DNA of 64,000 nt from Benincasa hispida (GCF_009727055.1 NC_052357.1:17115785-17179784), one strand, 5' to 3'; positions 22,465-33,424 are shown, numbered from the stretch's first letter. Notes: generated by a model from the sequence alone, not told the origin. Numbers and translations: made by a program.

Positions 22465-23366
22465 AATAATAGAATAGGTACTACCACTATTTTCTTTTTT
22501 GCTCCTTCGATAAAAATGAGTAATATTTGGATGCATTTTAGATTGCAGTTATTTTTATGCAATTTTAGGTGGATCTACTAAGGGACTAGTGGCACGTCCC
22601 CCCTCAAATAACAACGTTATAAATATATGTATATGGCTTTTTATTAAATAAGGTCACGTTTACATCGAGGGAATGAGTATAAATCAATCTCAATTCAGTT
22701 TGTAGGTGCCATCAGATTACTTTAACTCTTGTTTACAAATCCATTCATAATCATAATTAAAAGTGGGGTTCATTGTACCATCCGTAATGAAATCCTGTAA
22801 TCTGATTGAGCTTGGAAAGATTCTCAGTCCAATTGTGTTTGAATCTACAGTGGGATCCGCATATTAGGTATGCATATTTATGTCTTAATTTCCATCATTT
22901 TCCCTTTAAAATAAGGAGATACCGATTTACTAATGGAATTTTCGGTATCGATTTCAGTCGCTTTAACATTTTATAACATCCTTTCTTCGTCTTACTGATC
23001 TACCGATTACATGTTGAAGTTGATAGTGATTAAGATACCGATACTTTTATCAATTTTATATTGTTTGATCAGTCCGAACGTTGAATTTTTAAATTTTTGT
23101 TATAATCATATTCATGCTATGATTGTCGATCTATCGATATAATATTCCATTGATAAAAAAAAGTTTATTGTATAATGTGGTTGTCTAATTAAGTCTCATG
23201 CATATGGATTTACTAGTTCATTCATACTCATGCAATCCCATAAATGAGATAGTGATGAACAAAGAAAGAAAAAATAGCAGACGATGAAAGTAGAAATATT
23301 CATTCATTTCTAAAAAAAAAAAGTTTATACATTTGAGAATATGATCATACAAAAAATAGTTAATGG
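21601..23366. other. No recognisable gene; 49-base poly-A tract
   Basis: Begins with an LTR scrap (21683-21780, AATCCCACATCAAGGGGGACCTC). 22415-22463 is an uninterrupted poly-A of 49 bases, preceded by a TCAGTAAAGTTCGAATCACTCTACTC segment. 22650-22870 holds moderately GC-richer sequence of unknown origin. No coding frame stands out. Confidence 0.4.
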
Positions 23367-24405
23367 TGTCGGGGTTTGCCATTCATCAAACCAAACAAAA
23401 AAATACCAGTGCGAAATTGTAAAGCGAGATTCATAATACAAGTTAATCGCATAGAATGAAGATCCCAGTTATACTAGCTAAGTGCTTCTCAACCCATTCG
23501 ACAGACTTAGCTACTCATGTGTACTAAATAGAGAGTCAATAGATATAAAGAGGCAAATTCTATTTCTATAGATGAGTTTAAGTACAAAATGACAATGGAA
23601 GATAAGGATAGAGAGCCTGGTAGCAATCCCTTACTTCCCAAGGCTTTTACACTGTCAACTCTATTTTGTTCAAAAGATATTCCTGCTTCCGCAAGAGCTA
23701 GCCCTCTCTTTGATCTCGACGCTTCCGACACTCTTCTACGTTCACCGGAACGATCTATCGGCACAATCTCAGTTCTCTCGCTTCCACCTTAAATAAAAGA
23801 AAAACTAAGAACAAGGCTATTCTATCTAAGGGAAAAATCTCTAATTATCTGAACTTCTTTATTGAAGGTTACCTTCGGTATTTATAGAGTTTCGGGGTGA
23901 AAGGCGTCTTCTCTCTTATGATTGCACTAATGGGATGGCTTTAATTCTCTGTCTGATGAGCCGAATATTTGTCATCGAAAAGCTGAGTGTACTTGCTACA
24001 GTAGACCGTTAGCAGCTTTTCAACTTAATTCGGACTCGACCGTCATCAGCTTTCTGTCCCATCGTGATTAATTATGCTTTTCACCCAAATGTGCCCACTA
24101 AGTTACGGTGGCTCTATGCGGCAATCCTTCTTGAGTAGATATTTGCGAGCACAAATCACCACAAAGCCTTTGTGGTAACACTGCGCTCGACCGTTGATTT
24201 CTTGTGATCACATTTTACGCTTTGCATCAACGCATATTCTGCAAAAAAAAATACAAAAGTTGACTGTTTTTATGCAATGAACGCATGTGACCGCAATATT
24301 ACATACTTAATGCTTTTTGGATGCAGTTTTATATATTTTATCAACGCAAACCTTCATTGCTTAATAACTTAGCAATGTAATAACGTGCATTTCTACCCGT
24401 TATCA
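23367..24405 (-). mobile_element. Gypsy-type LTR in minus orientation (probably solo)
   Basis: On the minus strand it starts TGATAACGGGTAGAAATGCA (from 24405) and ends near GGCAAACCCCGACA (23367), giving TG...CA ends and a length near 1.04 kb. A TATAAATA promoter box is at about 23888-23880 on the same strand. The right side directly abuts copia pol sequence at 24406, so it appears to have landed in, or recombined with, that element. No clear 5-bp target duplication (AATGG left, AAGGA right). The 85-codon minus-strand frame at 23507-23764 lies in the R/U5 part and is not a gene. Confidence 0.6.
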
Positions 24406-25048
24406 AAGGACTATCGGAAGTCCACATCAGGGTCAGTCTTCACTCTTAACGGAGGAGCTGTAGTGTGGCGAAACACTAAGCAGGGGTACATCGCCGACTC
24501 CACTATGGAGGCGGAGTACGTAACGGCTTGCAAAGCTGCTAAGAAGGTCATCTAGCTCAGGAAGTTCTTGACTGACCTGNCCGACTCCACTATGGAGGCG
24601 GAGTACGTAACGGCTTGCAAAGCTGCTAAGAAGGTCATCTAGCTCAGGAAGTTCTTGACTGACCTGAAAGTTGTTCCAGATATGTCTAGACCCATTACCC
24701 TCTATTGTGATAATAGTGGGGTAGTGGCGAACTCCAAGGAGCCAAGGAGTCACCGGCGCGAAAAACGTATAGAGCGATAGTATCATCTGATCCGCGAGAC
24801 AATGCATCGAGGGGACGTGATAGTCACGTAGATTGCTTCGAAGCATAATGTTGCTGACCTGTTTATGAAGGCTCTCACGGCTACAGTGTTTGAGGGTCAC
24901 CTACGGAGCATGGGTCTACAGGATTGCCCGCGGTTGAACTAGGGCAAGTGGGAGATTTTATTGTATTGGGCTTTTATGTGCCCTAGTTTATTGTTTTGTA
25001 CTAAATTTTTTTTGTACACCCCACTTCGCTTTAGGACAAGTGGGAGAT
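24406..25048 (+). mobile_element. Ty1/copia RNase H end, disrupted
   Basis: Reading begins DYRKSTSGSVFTLNGGAVVW and continues through DSTMEAEYVTACKAAKK, LYCDNSGVVANSKEPRSH and KHNVADLFMKAL to GLQDCPRLN: the C-terminal RNase H of a copia polyprotein. Nonsense codons replace expected residues at the VI*LRKF (usually W), ER*YHLI and VT*IAS positions. An assembly duplication around an N at 24580 adds an extra 86 bases. Two copies of a polypurine-like CAAGTGGGAGATT occur (about 24944 and 25036); the second lies immediately before the 3' LTR. Everything upstream of RNase H is missing, cut by the LTR ending at 24405. Confidence 0.92.
24494..24666. other. Single-N assembly join flanked by an exact 86-bp duplication
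   Basis: Position 24580 is N. Bases 24494-24579 equal 24581-24666. The duplicated stretch is coding-like copia RNase H that occurs once in relatives, so this is an unmerged contig overlap and not a biological repeat. Confidence 0.95.
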
Positions 25049-27063
25049 TGTTAGGGTTGATGCCCTAAAGTCTCGTGTCCTGTAGTTTGTAAATAGTATA
25101 TACGAACACCTGTAATTGTTAATATATGATATTTACTTCACATCTTGTTGTTTTGCTCATTTACTTGTTTTAGTTGCTTTACCAAAAACCAATAAACATA
25201 AAATCCTTAGTTATTTGTATGTGACTCAAGCATGTATGTGGTGACATACAAGTGGATCATGTCTTGGGTGATAACCAAAATGGTCTATAGTATATGGATA
25301 TAGGAGAGAAACCTTATCCTGGTAATGCTACGGACGTGTTCCGCTTTGTGGAATGGTCACAAGTTTTGTGACTTGCCATAGATGATTTGATCCTAATTAT
25401 TCGTATTGGGGACATGCGAGCGGGGGCGTCCTATACAAAGAGTTTGTATAAGACCTAACCACGAAGTGTTAATGTCTCATTATATAACACTGTTCATGAC
25501 ATAGACTTCACTTCACTAGGATGACCATAGGTAACATGACCTCAATCCTGAGTGAGTTGAGAACTCTTGCCATTAAGGGCGGTCCTTTGATTTTTATGGG
25601 TGTGAGTGACCAAGTGGCCGATTCAAACCTACCATTTTGGGGATACGTTTGATTTAGGAGCTGGGAACTCAACTACATAAGATGAAATTCACTTCTTCCC
25701 CGAGGCAGGGGTAAGTAGATAGATGGCTCCCTTAAGGGCTGATTTCGGGGCTTGAATGATGTGGTGGCACACACTTTCTCCTGGCCCGAGAGGTGTTCAC
25801 ACATAGTTGGACTATGTTGTTATTGTTCATTAGAGGAATCAGTGGTACTTAAGGAGTGAGATGTAACTACAGGGGCAAAATGGTAAATTGGCCCAGCTGT
25901 ACTTACGAGCATCTGTGAAGGGTCATCGTACTCATGATTGGTTATATCCAATGGACACAGAAATATATCTGTGGTAAGAAGAGTTCAACTGTTGGTCTTT
26001 AGTGGAATCATTGACAGTTAACGGATGGTGAATCTCGTGGCTAAAGAGTTTAGTCAGCCATTCACGTACCGTTGGAGCTTCGAGCCACAGGTTCATAAGG
26101 TCACCTGGGTAGCTTGGATAAAGTCGAGAACCAGTGTTTTGGTTAATTTGAAATGTTCAAATTGACAAGAGGGAGTTCAATTATGTATGATATAATTTGA
26201 TTGGTTAATTATATATGATATAATTGGCTAAATGTATGAGATACATTATTTTGGAGGAAATTAGATATAAATATGATTTATATCAAGTAGAGGAAAAATA
26301 TTATAGTAGATATATGATATCAAACTATAGGATATAAATATAATATGATTATATTTATTAACTAAATTAATTGATTAATTATTTATTAATTAACCAACTA
26401 ATTCACGTATGAACGTGGGAATGTGGGGCCATAAAGGTTAATGTAATTTGTGGGTTAAAGATTGAAAATCGTTTTTCATTTTGATAATATTCAGTCATGT
26501 ATTCGATATCCCGTGCCCCAAAAGAAACCGTGAAAGAGTGATCATCGAGAGCCTATATGATAGATTCTCTTTCGTTTAAACAATCGTCCAGTTTTTCCTA
26601 CGATCGTGTAGTTTTACTATACGATAAGCGTCCCCGCTATACGATAGCAGAGTTCTTCTTGTCCACGCTTATCGTCTGCATGAAATCCTCTCCTCCGTCT
26701 TCTACCAAACTCATCAGAACCCACTCTCTGGGTTTTTGACGCCAAGGATACCTGGGTTTCCCTTATGGTGGTGTTGTCCCCGAAGGCTTATTCGTGTACG
26801 TTCAGATCGTGCAGTAACAGATGAGAGACTCGTCGGGTGCTGGTAGATCGGTGGAGTTTTCTACTACTGTGGGTTCACACAAATGTAGATCGTCTTCCTC
26901 TGGTATGAATCCTTTTCTCTATGTTTTTTCGTATTCTGAGCATGTTGTTGTTGAGTTTAATATGCATAACTGTTAGTATAGAATGTATATCGTTTATATT
27001 CCGATCACTGTGAAATCGGAGCGATCTAAAACCCTTCATGGAATCTCGTTTTGAGATCATTCA
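25049..27063 (+). mobile_element. Ty1/copia 3' LTR (~2.0 kb)
   Basis: Starts TGTTAGGGTTGATGCCCTAAAG just after the polypurine tract of the RNase H fragment. It has the family blocks GGGGGCGTCCTATACAAAGAGTTTGTATAAGACC, TGACCTCAATCCTGAGTGAG and GTTCATTAGAGGAATCAGTGG. Near 26575-26660 lies a cluster of CTACGATCGTGTAG / CTATACGATA motifs. It ends at about GAGATCATTCA (27063), where gypsy integrase-end sequence takes over. The left LTR and the rest of the element are absent. Confidence 0.8.
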
Positions 27064-27158
27064 GCTACATGGAAAGTTGAGGAACAAATGAAAAATAATT
27101 AATTGACGGACTTATAGCAGAATTTTGAGGATGAAATTTTCTTAAGGGGGGAGGTAAA
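27064..27158 (+). mobile_element. Chromovirus-type gypsy integrase C-terminus and polypurine tract
   Basis: ATWKVEEQMKN at 27065-27097 resembles the chromodomain end of gypsy chromovirus integrases (EATWExEExMR in relatives). After degenerate codons there is AAGGGGGGAGG at 27144-27154, a good polypurine tract four bases before the LTR start. Everything further upstream was replaced by the copia LTR. Confidence 0.7.
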
Positions 27159-30019
27159 TGTAAACCCTGAACCTTAATTTCTCTACTTATGTATGTTCCC
27201 TACTGAGACCTGTATGGTGAGTAGGTTAATATGAGAATTAATGTTTAATTGTAGGAAAAAGGGTAAAGAGCTAGAAGAAATGTTTAAGTTTGAAAGCTTG
27301 ACTCTTGGGTGAAGCTAGAAAATGGGCTAAGTGTAACCCATGCAATGGAAGCTAGAAAATTGGCTAAGTATTTACCCATGTGTTGGCCTTGTGCTAGGCA
27401 TTAGAGTTGAGTCAAGGGCATTGGCCTTACTCATTTGAGAGGTTAATTGAGCATTTAAGGAAGCCAAGTATGGCCGAGTGAAGAAAAGTCATGCATTGGA
27501 CAAGGCATGCAGCAACCAAGTTTTGGAGTTTAGCATACATGTGGTAAAATTAGGTGTGTGCGAGCGTGGGCACTGGGCGTTGAAGTGATGCGCATGCAGA
27601 CGATTGTGTAGCTACTTGTGGCACTAAACGATGAGCTAAATGATGCGCTAAGTGATGCGCTAGACGATAGTGCTAAACGATGGGCGGTGGCACTACACAA
27701 TAGGCGTAAGCACTACACGATGAGCATAAGCACTAGGCGATGCGCTAGGCGATGGTGCTACATGATAGGCATGAGCGCTAGACGATGGGCGAGATGCATT
27801 AGATGATGGAGTCAATGCTACACAATGAGCGACAGCGAGAGATACACAATGAGCGACAATAATAGCTATGTGATAGGCGCTGAGCTAAACGATTGAGGCT
27901 TGCATGCGAGCGGACAAGGATAGGCGTTGAGTGCTACTCAGTGTGCATTAGAGCTGTGTGCTGGAGTAAGGCTGGCTGTGTGTTGGTCAAGCTTGTTATG
28001 CAATGAGTAGAGCTTGCATGGGTCAGCTTTGTAAAGTTGAAAAAGCTGAAGTTTCATCGAGGCTTGAGGCCGAGAGGAGGCCAAGGCATACATCACATAT
28101 GTTGGAAAAGGTTTGCGTGAAGAACTATGGTGTGCGTTGAACCTAGTTGAAGCATGCGTTGATAGTGGATGAAGTCATCAATCTTAACCACCGATTAAGA
28201 GGCAACAGCTATCCTAAGCACCGAATTTAACTCCATTTAATCTGGAGGTGTCATGCTAGGCTTTAATGGTAAATGGTGGGAAGCAATATAAAAGAGAGGT
28301 TGAACTTCAAAAGCTCAGTTTGAACAATTCCTCCATGCAAATTGAAAGATCTTGGTGTTGTTGGAAAGCTCTGAGAGTCTAGTTTCAGAGATGACGCTGT
28401 CAGAAAAAGGTCTCATCAGAATAAGGCCACAGAAGGAAAAAAGTGACCAAAGGTTCAGTTCACGTGTGAATCCGGGCCGTTGATGAAGAATTGAGGCTCC
28501 AGGACGAAACACAAAGTTTGAAGCTGAAATTTTAAGGTAAGCTTCCTAAGACGATTCTAAACAAGTTTGTAGAATGAAATTTCTAGAGATGAGCTCTAGA
28601 ATTCTAGTTATTAATATAGTAAGACGAATCTGAATTTTATGAACAAGCAAGTAGCTACTTGGGTTGAGTAGGTTGGCAACTCAAAGTAGGTGCTCGAACA
28701 GACTAAGGGCTGAGCATTCCTATGCGTTGGACCTACTGTGTGGACTAAGGAAGGCTTGTGGTGAAGGCTAGGATGCATAGAAGCCTTTGTGGATGACCAT
28801 GTGTAGCTGAAGGAACACTTAGAGCAAGTGTTGGTTGCACAGGTGAGGATGCGTTTGTGAGATGTGTTTGGACGCATAGCAAGAGCCAAAGTCTCAAGGA
28901 AATTTCTAAGTACTAGACCTACAGCAAGGTATGCGTTTGAGTGAAGGTCTTCTAGGTGAAGGCTAAATGCAAGGCTTATTTCATAGTTAATCTCAAAAGG
29001 GAGACCAATGCTAGTAGCTAAATATATGCTTTTGTGTCTACAGGATTGACACAAGTGTTAGAAGCATATCAACTTTTGAGGAGTAGTCCTAAAAGTTGTG
29101 GTGACTAAATATTTACAATGTTTTAAAGAAACCATGTTTAAGAAAGATTATTCTCATGCTAGCTAGCTAGTTTTACAAAGTAGTTTTCCAAGCAAACTAT
29201 GAGTTATGTTTTCAAACGCATGTGTGAAAGTTTACTGAAAAACTATTTATGTGTTTAAATACACAAAGAATGCATTAGAGCCTTTAAAGACATATTTTCT
29301 ATGCATTTTGCGTTACATGCTTTAAAGAGAAAGTCATAGTATGATTAGTATTACTTTAAGCTTGATACTGAGGGACATTGAGAAGGTATCCGAGCAGCTC
29401 GATACTGAGGGATATTGAGAAGGTATCTGAGCAGTAGTACATAAGGTATGACAGTACTTATAACCACGTGCACGTAGGTAGTTAAAGTCAAAGATTGAGC
29501 AAAAGGGTTATTTCTTGACTAAGCAGTTGACATTGGGATTTAACCACAACAGGGTTATTCTCGACTAAGTAACAGTTTAATGTTTTATGAATAAAACAAC
29601 TTTACATGTTTTATACTTGGAAAATATTTATATTTCAGTACAAGGTTATTGTAAAGATTTATAATTTCAGTATGATCTCTTTATTGAGACTTATGCATGA
29701 AAACAAGTTTTCTTTTTTAAGTCAATCACTGGGGTAGCAAGCCCACCCCATTTTTAAATATTTTTCTTTCCCCCAGGTAGCAGTCAAATCCTCAGAAGGT
29801 AGCTCTACACCTGCTCTGCCACTAAAAGACAAGAATTATTGTAACCCATCAGCTAGGTGGTTACTGTAAATAGTTGTACACATGTTATAGTTGTTCATGT
29901 AGGGACTAAGTTTGGGCGTCGGGACTTATGAGACTTGTAATGTAATTTCTGTAAATGTTTTTGTTTAATAGTTAATATTTATTTTGGCCATAGAGGAAGC
30001 CACTGTGTTTAAGATTACA
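27159..30019 (+). mobile_element. Gypsy LTR (~2.86 kb), probably Tekay/Del-like
   Basis: Begins TGTAAACCCTGAACC and ends AAGATTACA, so the terminal TGTAA...TTACA are inverted. A polypurine tract precedes it and a tRNA-iMet type primer site follows within a few bases, which fixes both ends independently. LTRs of 2.5-4 kb are typical of the Tekay/Del chromovirus lineage, agreeing with the chromodomain remnant. It contains an ACGATG-type short repeat array (27600-27900), two GATACTGAGGGAYATTGAGAAGG copies (29366 and 29401) and the TCACTGGGGTAGCAAGCCCACCCC block common to such LTRs. The 147-codon minus-strand frame at 28611-29054 is not a gene. Confidence 0.75.
27600..27900 (+). repeat. GCTARACGATG short repeat cluster inside the gypsy LTR
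   Basis: About fifteen copies of ACGATG, GCGATG or ATGATG, mostly preceded by GCTA or CTACA, at irregular spacing of 13-25 bases. Resembles the CGATCG arrays at 3650-4640 and 30740-30985. Confidence 0.7.
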
Positions 30020-30022
30020 TAT

Positions 30023-30036
30023 TGGTATCAGATTAT
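30023..30036 (+). other. Primer-binding site of the gypsy element
   Basis: TGGTATCAGA matches the 3' end complement of initiator methionine tRNA (usual site TGGTATCAGAGC), three bases after the LTR end. The following positions (TTATTT) have decayed. Internal sequence continues only to about 30165 and then meets a minus-strand copia fragment. Confidence 0.7.
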
Positions 30037-30165
30037 TTCCGCTAGAGTTAGTCAACAGTAAGTGTTATAAAAGGGTTTATAACTACTGCAGTCATGTCCT
30101 TTCCTAGGCTAAGGGAGTAGTCTTGGAGAGGTTGTGTCATAGGTGAAGAATATTTCCCTTAAGAA

Positions 30166-30562
30166 AGATTTGTTAGACAAGTCTTTGTTGAGATATATCC
30201 CATTCGGTTTGTTCTAGATGGCATAGGTAGTAGGCTGGTTTATAGTCTGCCTCAAAACACTGTCTGTGACATTTAAGACAATGGTTCCATACGTATTTAC
30301 TTCAATTGTTTCTTTCTCTGCCTCAGTGAGTGTTTCAGGGTACTTTGCAGGGTCTGTAATGGCCAGTAGAGCCTTCTACTCTCCCAAGGTTGCTTTAATC
30401 TTCGCTTTTCATAGTTCAAAGTATGCTTTACAATCGAACTTCTCAATTTCATATTCTAGTAGTTGCCAGTCTTGATCTTCAAGATCTACTAATTTGATTC
30501 AAAGTATGAAAGAATTCAAATATTGGATCTGTCTTGAACTGTTCACTGCACTCTGATACCAC
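30166..30562 (-). mobile_element. Ty1/copia leader and gag N-terminus, minus strand, disrupted
   Basis: The primer-binding site TGGTATCAGAG (30562-30552) is followed on the minus strand by a gag N-terminal region: YEIEKFDCKAYFEL, KAKIKATLG, then NTYGTIVLNVTDSVLRQ. The same layout occurs in the element at 54680-56084. Stops interrupt it (after YFEL and after ATLGE, where relatives have W and Q). It ends at about 30166 against gypsy leader sequence. The plus-strand 69-codon frame here is a shadow. Confidence 0.75.
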
Positions 30563-30564
30563 TT

Positions 30565-31274
30565 GTTGTCCTAGATGATTATGATGTTCACGTTCACAAT
30601 CAAAAATTACTCAGCTTTAATGGTAAAAAAAAAAAAAAAAAAAGATTCAAGAGTCAAGGGAGGTAGTATGCTGAGGCTTGAAATTTTTCTGTCGTTTACC
30701 AAATGGTAGCTCAATTGTATAGACGAAGCTCCAAGAACTAAACGAAAGTACAATTATGTAAACGATAGGATGAAGCACTAGACGATTGTGTAGATGACGG
30801 TTGACTGGAGCTAAATGATCGTGTAGACGACATCAAAAGAGTTAAACGATCGTATAGACGACATCAGAAGAGCTAAATGATCGTATAGACGATTGGACGC
30901 GGACCTAAACAATCGAGTACACGATGCGATAGGAACTACACGATCGTGTAAACAATACTTTAGTAAATGCTAAACGATCGTAGAGTTAGAAAGAAAGACA
31001 GAGGAGTTTAAGTAGTTCGACCAAAGGCCTACGTCTACTGTGCAAATCGAGAGGGTCTATTTTATTACTTCTTCAAAGTTATCACAGAACGAATGCCTTG
31101 CTCTCTCGTTTTCTTATTCTCTCTTTTTATTCATCTGACATTCGTTTTTCTTTATATACCGACGCAATGGTCAACGATGAAGCTCTGGTGGTTACAACAC
31201 ATAACCTAAAGATGTTGACAATGGTTCAACTACCTGCAACGATGTTCTTCTTGTTTTCGAGTCTTTCTGTAACA
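30565..31274 (-). mobile_element. 5' LTR of the minus-strand copia, in SDR intron remnant
   Basis: Plus-strand ends are TGTTGTCCTAGATG (30565) and CTTTCTGTAACA (31274). The primer-binding site lies just inside the lower edge, and a TATATAA box on the minus strand at about 31153-31160 fits an LTR promoter. At the upper edge the sequence changes directly into SDR intron 1 homology, so the copia appears to have inserted in the third SDR copy. Contains a poly-A at 30626-30644. Confidence 0.65.
30740..30985. repeat. ACGATCG-type short repeats in the copia LTR
   Basis: About ten to twelve copies of GCTAAACGATCGTRTAGACGA-like units with 25-30-base spacing, including repeated GTATAGACGACATCARAAGAG phrases. 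They lie in the transcribed part of the LTR by position relative to the TATA box. Confidence 0.8.
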
Positions 31275-31440
31275 TGAAGATTGTGTGCAAGAATAATTCA
31301 GATGTCGGTATTAATGGATAATAAAGGGAGAATATATTGTTACCTTGGTTTTGACATTGTTGTTGTCTTCAAACTAAGCAGTTCAAAATTGTTCAAATTT
31401 TGCACACTACAATAATAAATTCTTTACAAATATCTATATA
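31275..31440 (-). pseudogene. Third SDR copy: promoter, exon 1 and part of intron 1 only
   Basis: Minus-strand exon 1 is 31344-31357 (ATG TCA AAA CCA AG, then a GTAACA donor), matching exon 1 of the intact gene in length class and phase (phase 2). The following 68 bases align with its intron 1 (GAAGATTGTGTGC and the CAGATGT block near the branch region). Upstream, CAAATATCTATATATTTATGG holds a TATA-like element at the expected distance. Exons 2 and 3 are absent: a copia LTR begins at 31274. Flank homology continues to about 31500. Confidence 0.75.
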
Positions 31441-31499
31441 TTTATGGATGTATGAAAGTCCAAGATGCTAAATTCAAGTTGTGTCAATATAATTAGAAA

Positions 31500-33360
31500 T
31501 TTCTTTTTAAGTTTAAAAGGGCCGATTTGGAATGAGTGAGGAGAAAAATGTTTTTAAAAAATTTATTTTCATTTAAATACTTTAAATAAAGGCTCCTTAA
31601 AATAAGAATACACATGTTTGGCAACTGTTTTTTAAAAGTATACGATTTTTTTTAAAATGAATTATTTTTTAATTAATTCCTTGAAAATATATTTCAAACA
31701 CATCCAAAATAAAAGACCCACATTCTATGTCAAATTTACTGCACAGTTCGTTTTGCGGCAGGTTTTGACAATTATTTTGACAATTTTGTGTCTTTCAATT
31801 TAGAAGTATTAAAGGCCTTTCGGGATTCTTATTTCCCTTATTGATTTATTGATGTAACTAATATGGATTGTTTGTTCCAATTCCCTTTCGCGCTTGGTGG
31901 GTTTTAATGAATTTTACAGATTACTGAAAATAAAGAATGGTTGGAAGTAGGATACCAGAGAATTAGATGTTTGAAAATCAAAGATGACTGTATTTTGTTG
32001 TGCATGAAAAATATTATTAGAATTTTATGAAAAAATTATGTTTGTATTTAATTTATGAAATTAAGAATGACAATCTTATATAATTGTAATAAATTAATTA
32101 ATTGAAAAATAAATATCATTAAATATATTGAAAAAAGTTCATTAATTACGAATCAATAATAATTTTAACTATAAATATTTGAAAATGGAGTAATTTATAA
32201 TTAAAAATTAACCAATTAATATATTAATTGAATGTCGTAATTATAATCTAATACTTAATCATTTTATAATTAATTAGGTTCAACATTAGTCATTTTAATT
32301 TTAATTAAATAATATAAGAAAATATATTTTAATATACATTATATTATATGAAAAGTTAAAAATGAGATAAAAATATAATATGATAATAAAGAATATTAAT
32401 AAAGAATACTATAATGAAAGATCAAATTAAAATTAGTCTCAATAAATAATTGTGTGATTATAAAAAAATAATAAGTAATCAATTATTATTATTGAAAAAA
32501 AAAACAATAAGTAATCAATTATTATTATTGAAAATAAATTTTTGTATTAACTAAATTAAACTAATCCTAGTTTACAAATTAAATATATTTAAGATATTGT
32601 TTTTCAGTTAATTAATTGTTTATGTAAAAAATAATTGCATTCATTTAATAAATTTTTATTGTAAAAATAAGTTAAGTAAATATTTTAGTAAATTATTATT
32701 GATTTATTCAAAATAAGAATTTATATTAACTTTGTTAAACTAATATTGATTAATTAAGTAATTAACTATATTCAAAATGAAAAATAGATAGAGAAGGAAA
32801 AATAGAAACCTCATAGTTTTGGAAGGGAATAAAAAACTATCTGTGAAAAAAGAAGATGCCTGAGAATAGTTTATTGTTAAGTCTGTTGAAAAATGTGAAA
32901 CAAACATGAGTTTTGTATACCTATGTCAATTCTCATGTAGAAACCCCTCCAACCAAACGATCCCTAAAGTCTTAATAATATATGGGTTCAAGTAGGCCAA
33001 CTTAGACATATAACTTGACTAGTTGAGAAATATAAATTAAAAAAAAAAAAAAAAAAAACTTGAGTGCAACCTTGTACAGTCCAAGCAACACCTAATAAAA
33101 ATGTGTATCATGTTTTAAATTTTTATTTTATTTTTACCATATGAAAAACGTGAGAGCATTGAATTGGTTGCACCTAATCATTAACCATATAAATTCAACT
33201 GAGAAGATATCGTTCAAAATTCTCTCTACATGTTACTGAACTAAAAAAATATATTGGTCCTAGAATATATTTAAGTAGTCCCTTATCTTCACATGTGGTA
33301 CTATACAAAATAGAAATGAGAAATTTTCACAGAAAGAAATGTCAAACTATGTACATAAAT

Positions 33361-33363
<3 letters not shown>
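31500..33363. other. AT-rich region without genes; possible 1.45-kb TIR element
   Basis: AGGGCCGATTTGGAATGAG at about 31519 and, inverted, AGGGATCGTTTGGTTGGAGG near 32968 could be terminal repeats of a non-autonomous transposon, with AT-rich interior. The match is imperfect and a target duplication is not clear. No coding frames. Confidence 0.35.

Positions 33364-33423
<60 letters not shown>
33364..33423 (+). repeat. 60-base poly-A tract
   Basis: Uninterrupted A run directly before a GATAGA-family repeat. Length in the assembly is unlikely to be exact. Confidence 0.95.

Positions 33424-33424
<1 letters not shown>

Noticed and set aside
23507..23792. 85- and 67-codon frames on opposite strands
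   Set aside because: Both fall in the R/U5 part of the minus-strand LTR.
24433..24900. 155-codon minus-strand frame containing X
   Set aside because: Antisense shadow of copia RNase H and lengthened by the single-N duplication.
28611..29054. 147-codon minus-strand frame
   Set aside because: Lies inside the gypsy LTR, has low-complexity, Ser/His-rich composition and no known motif.
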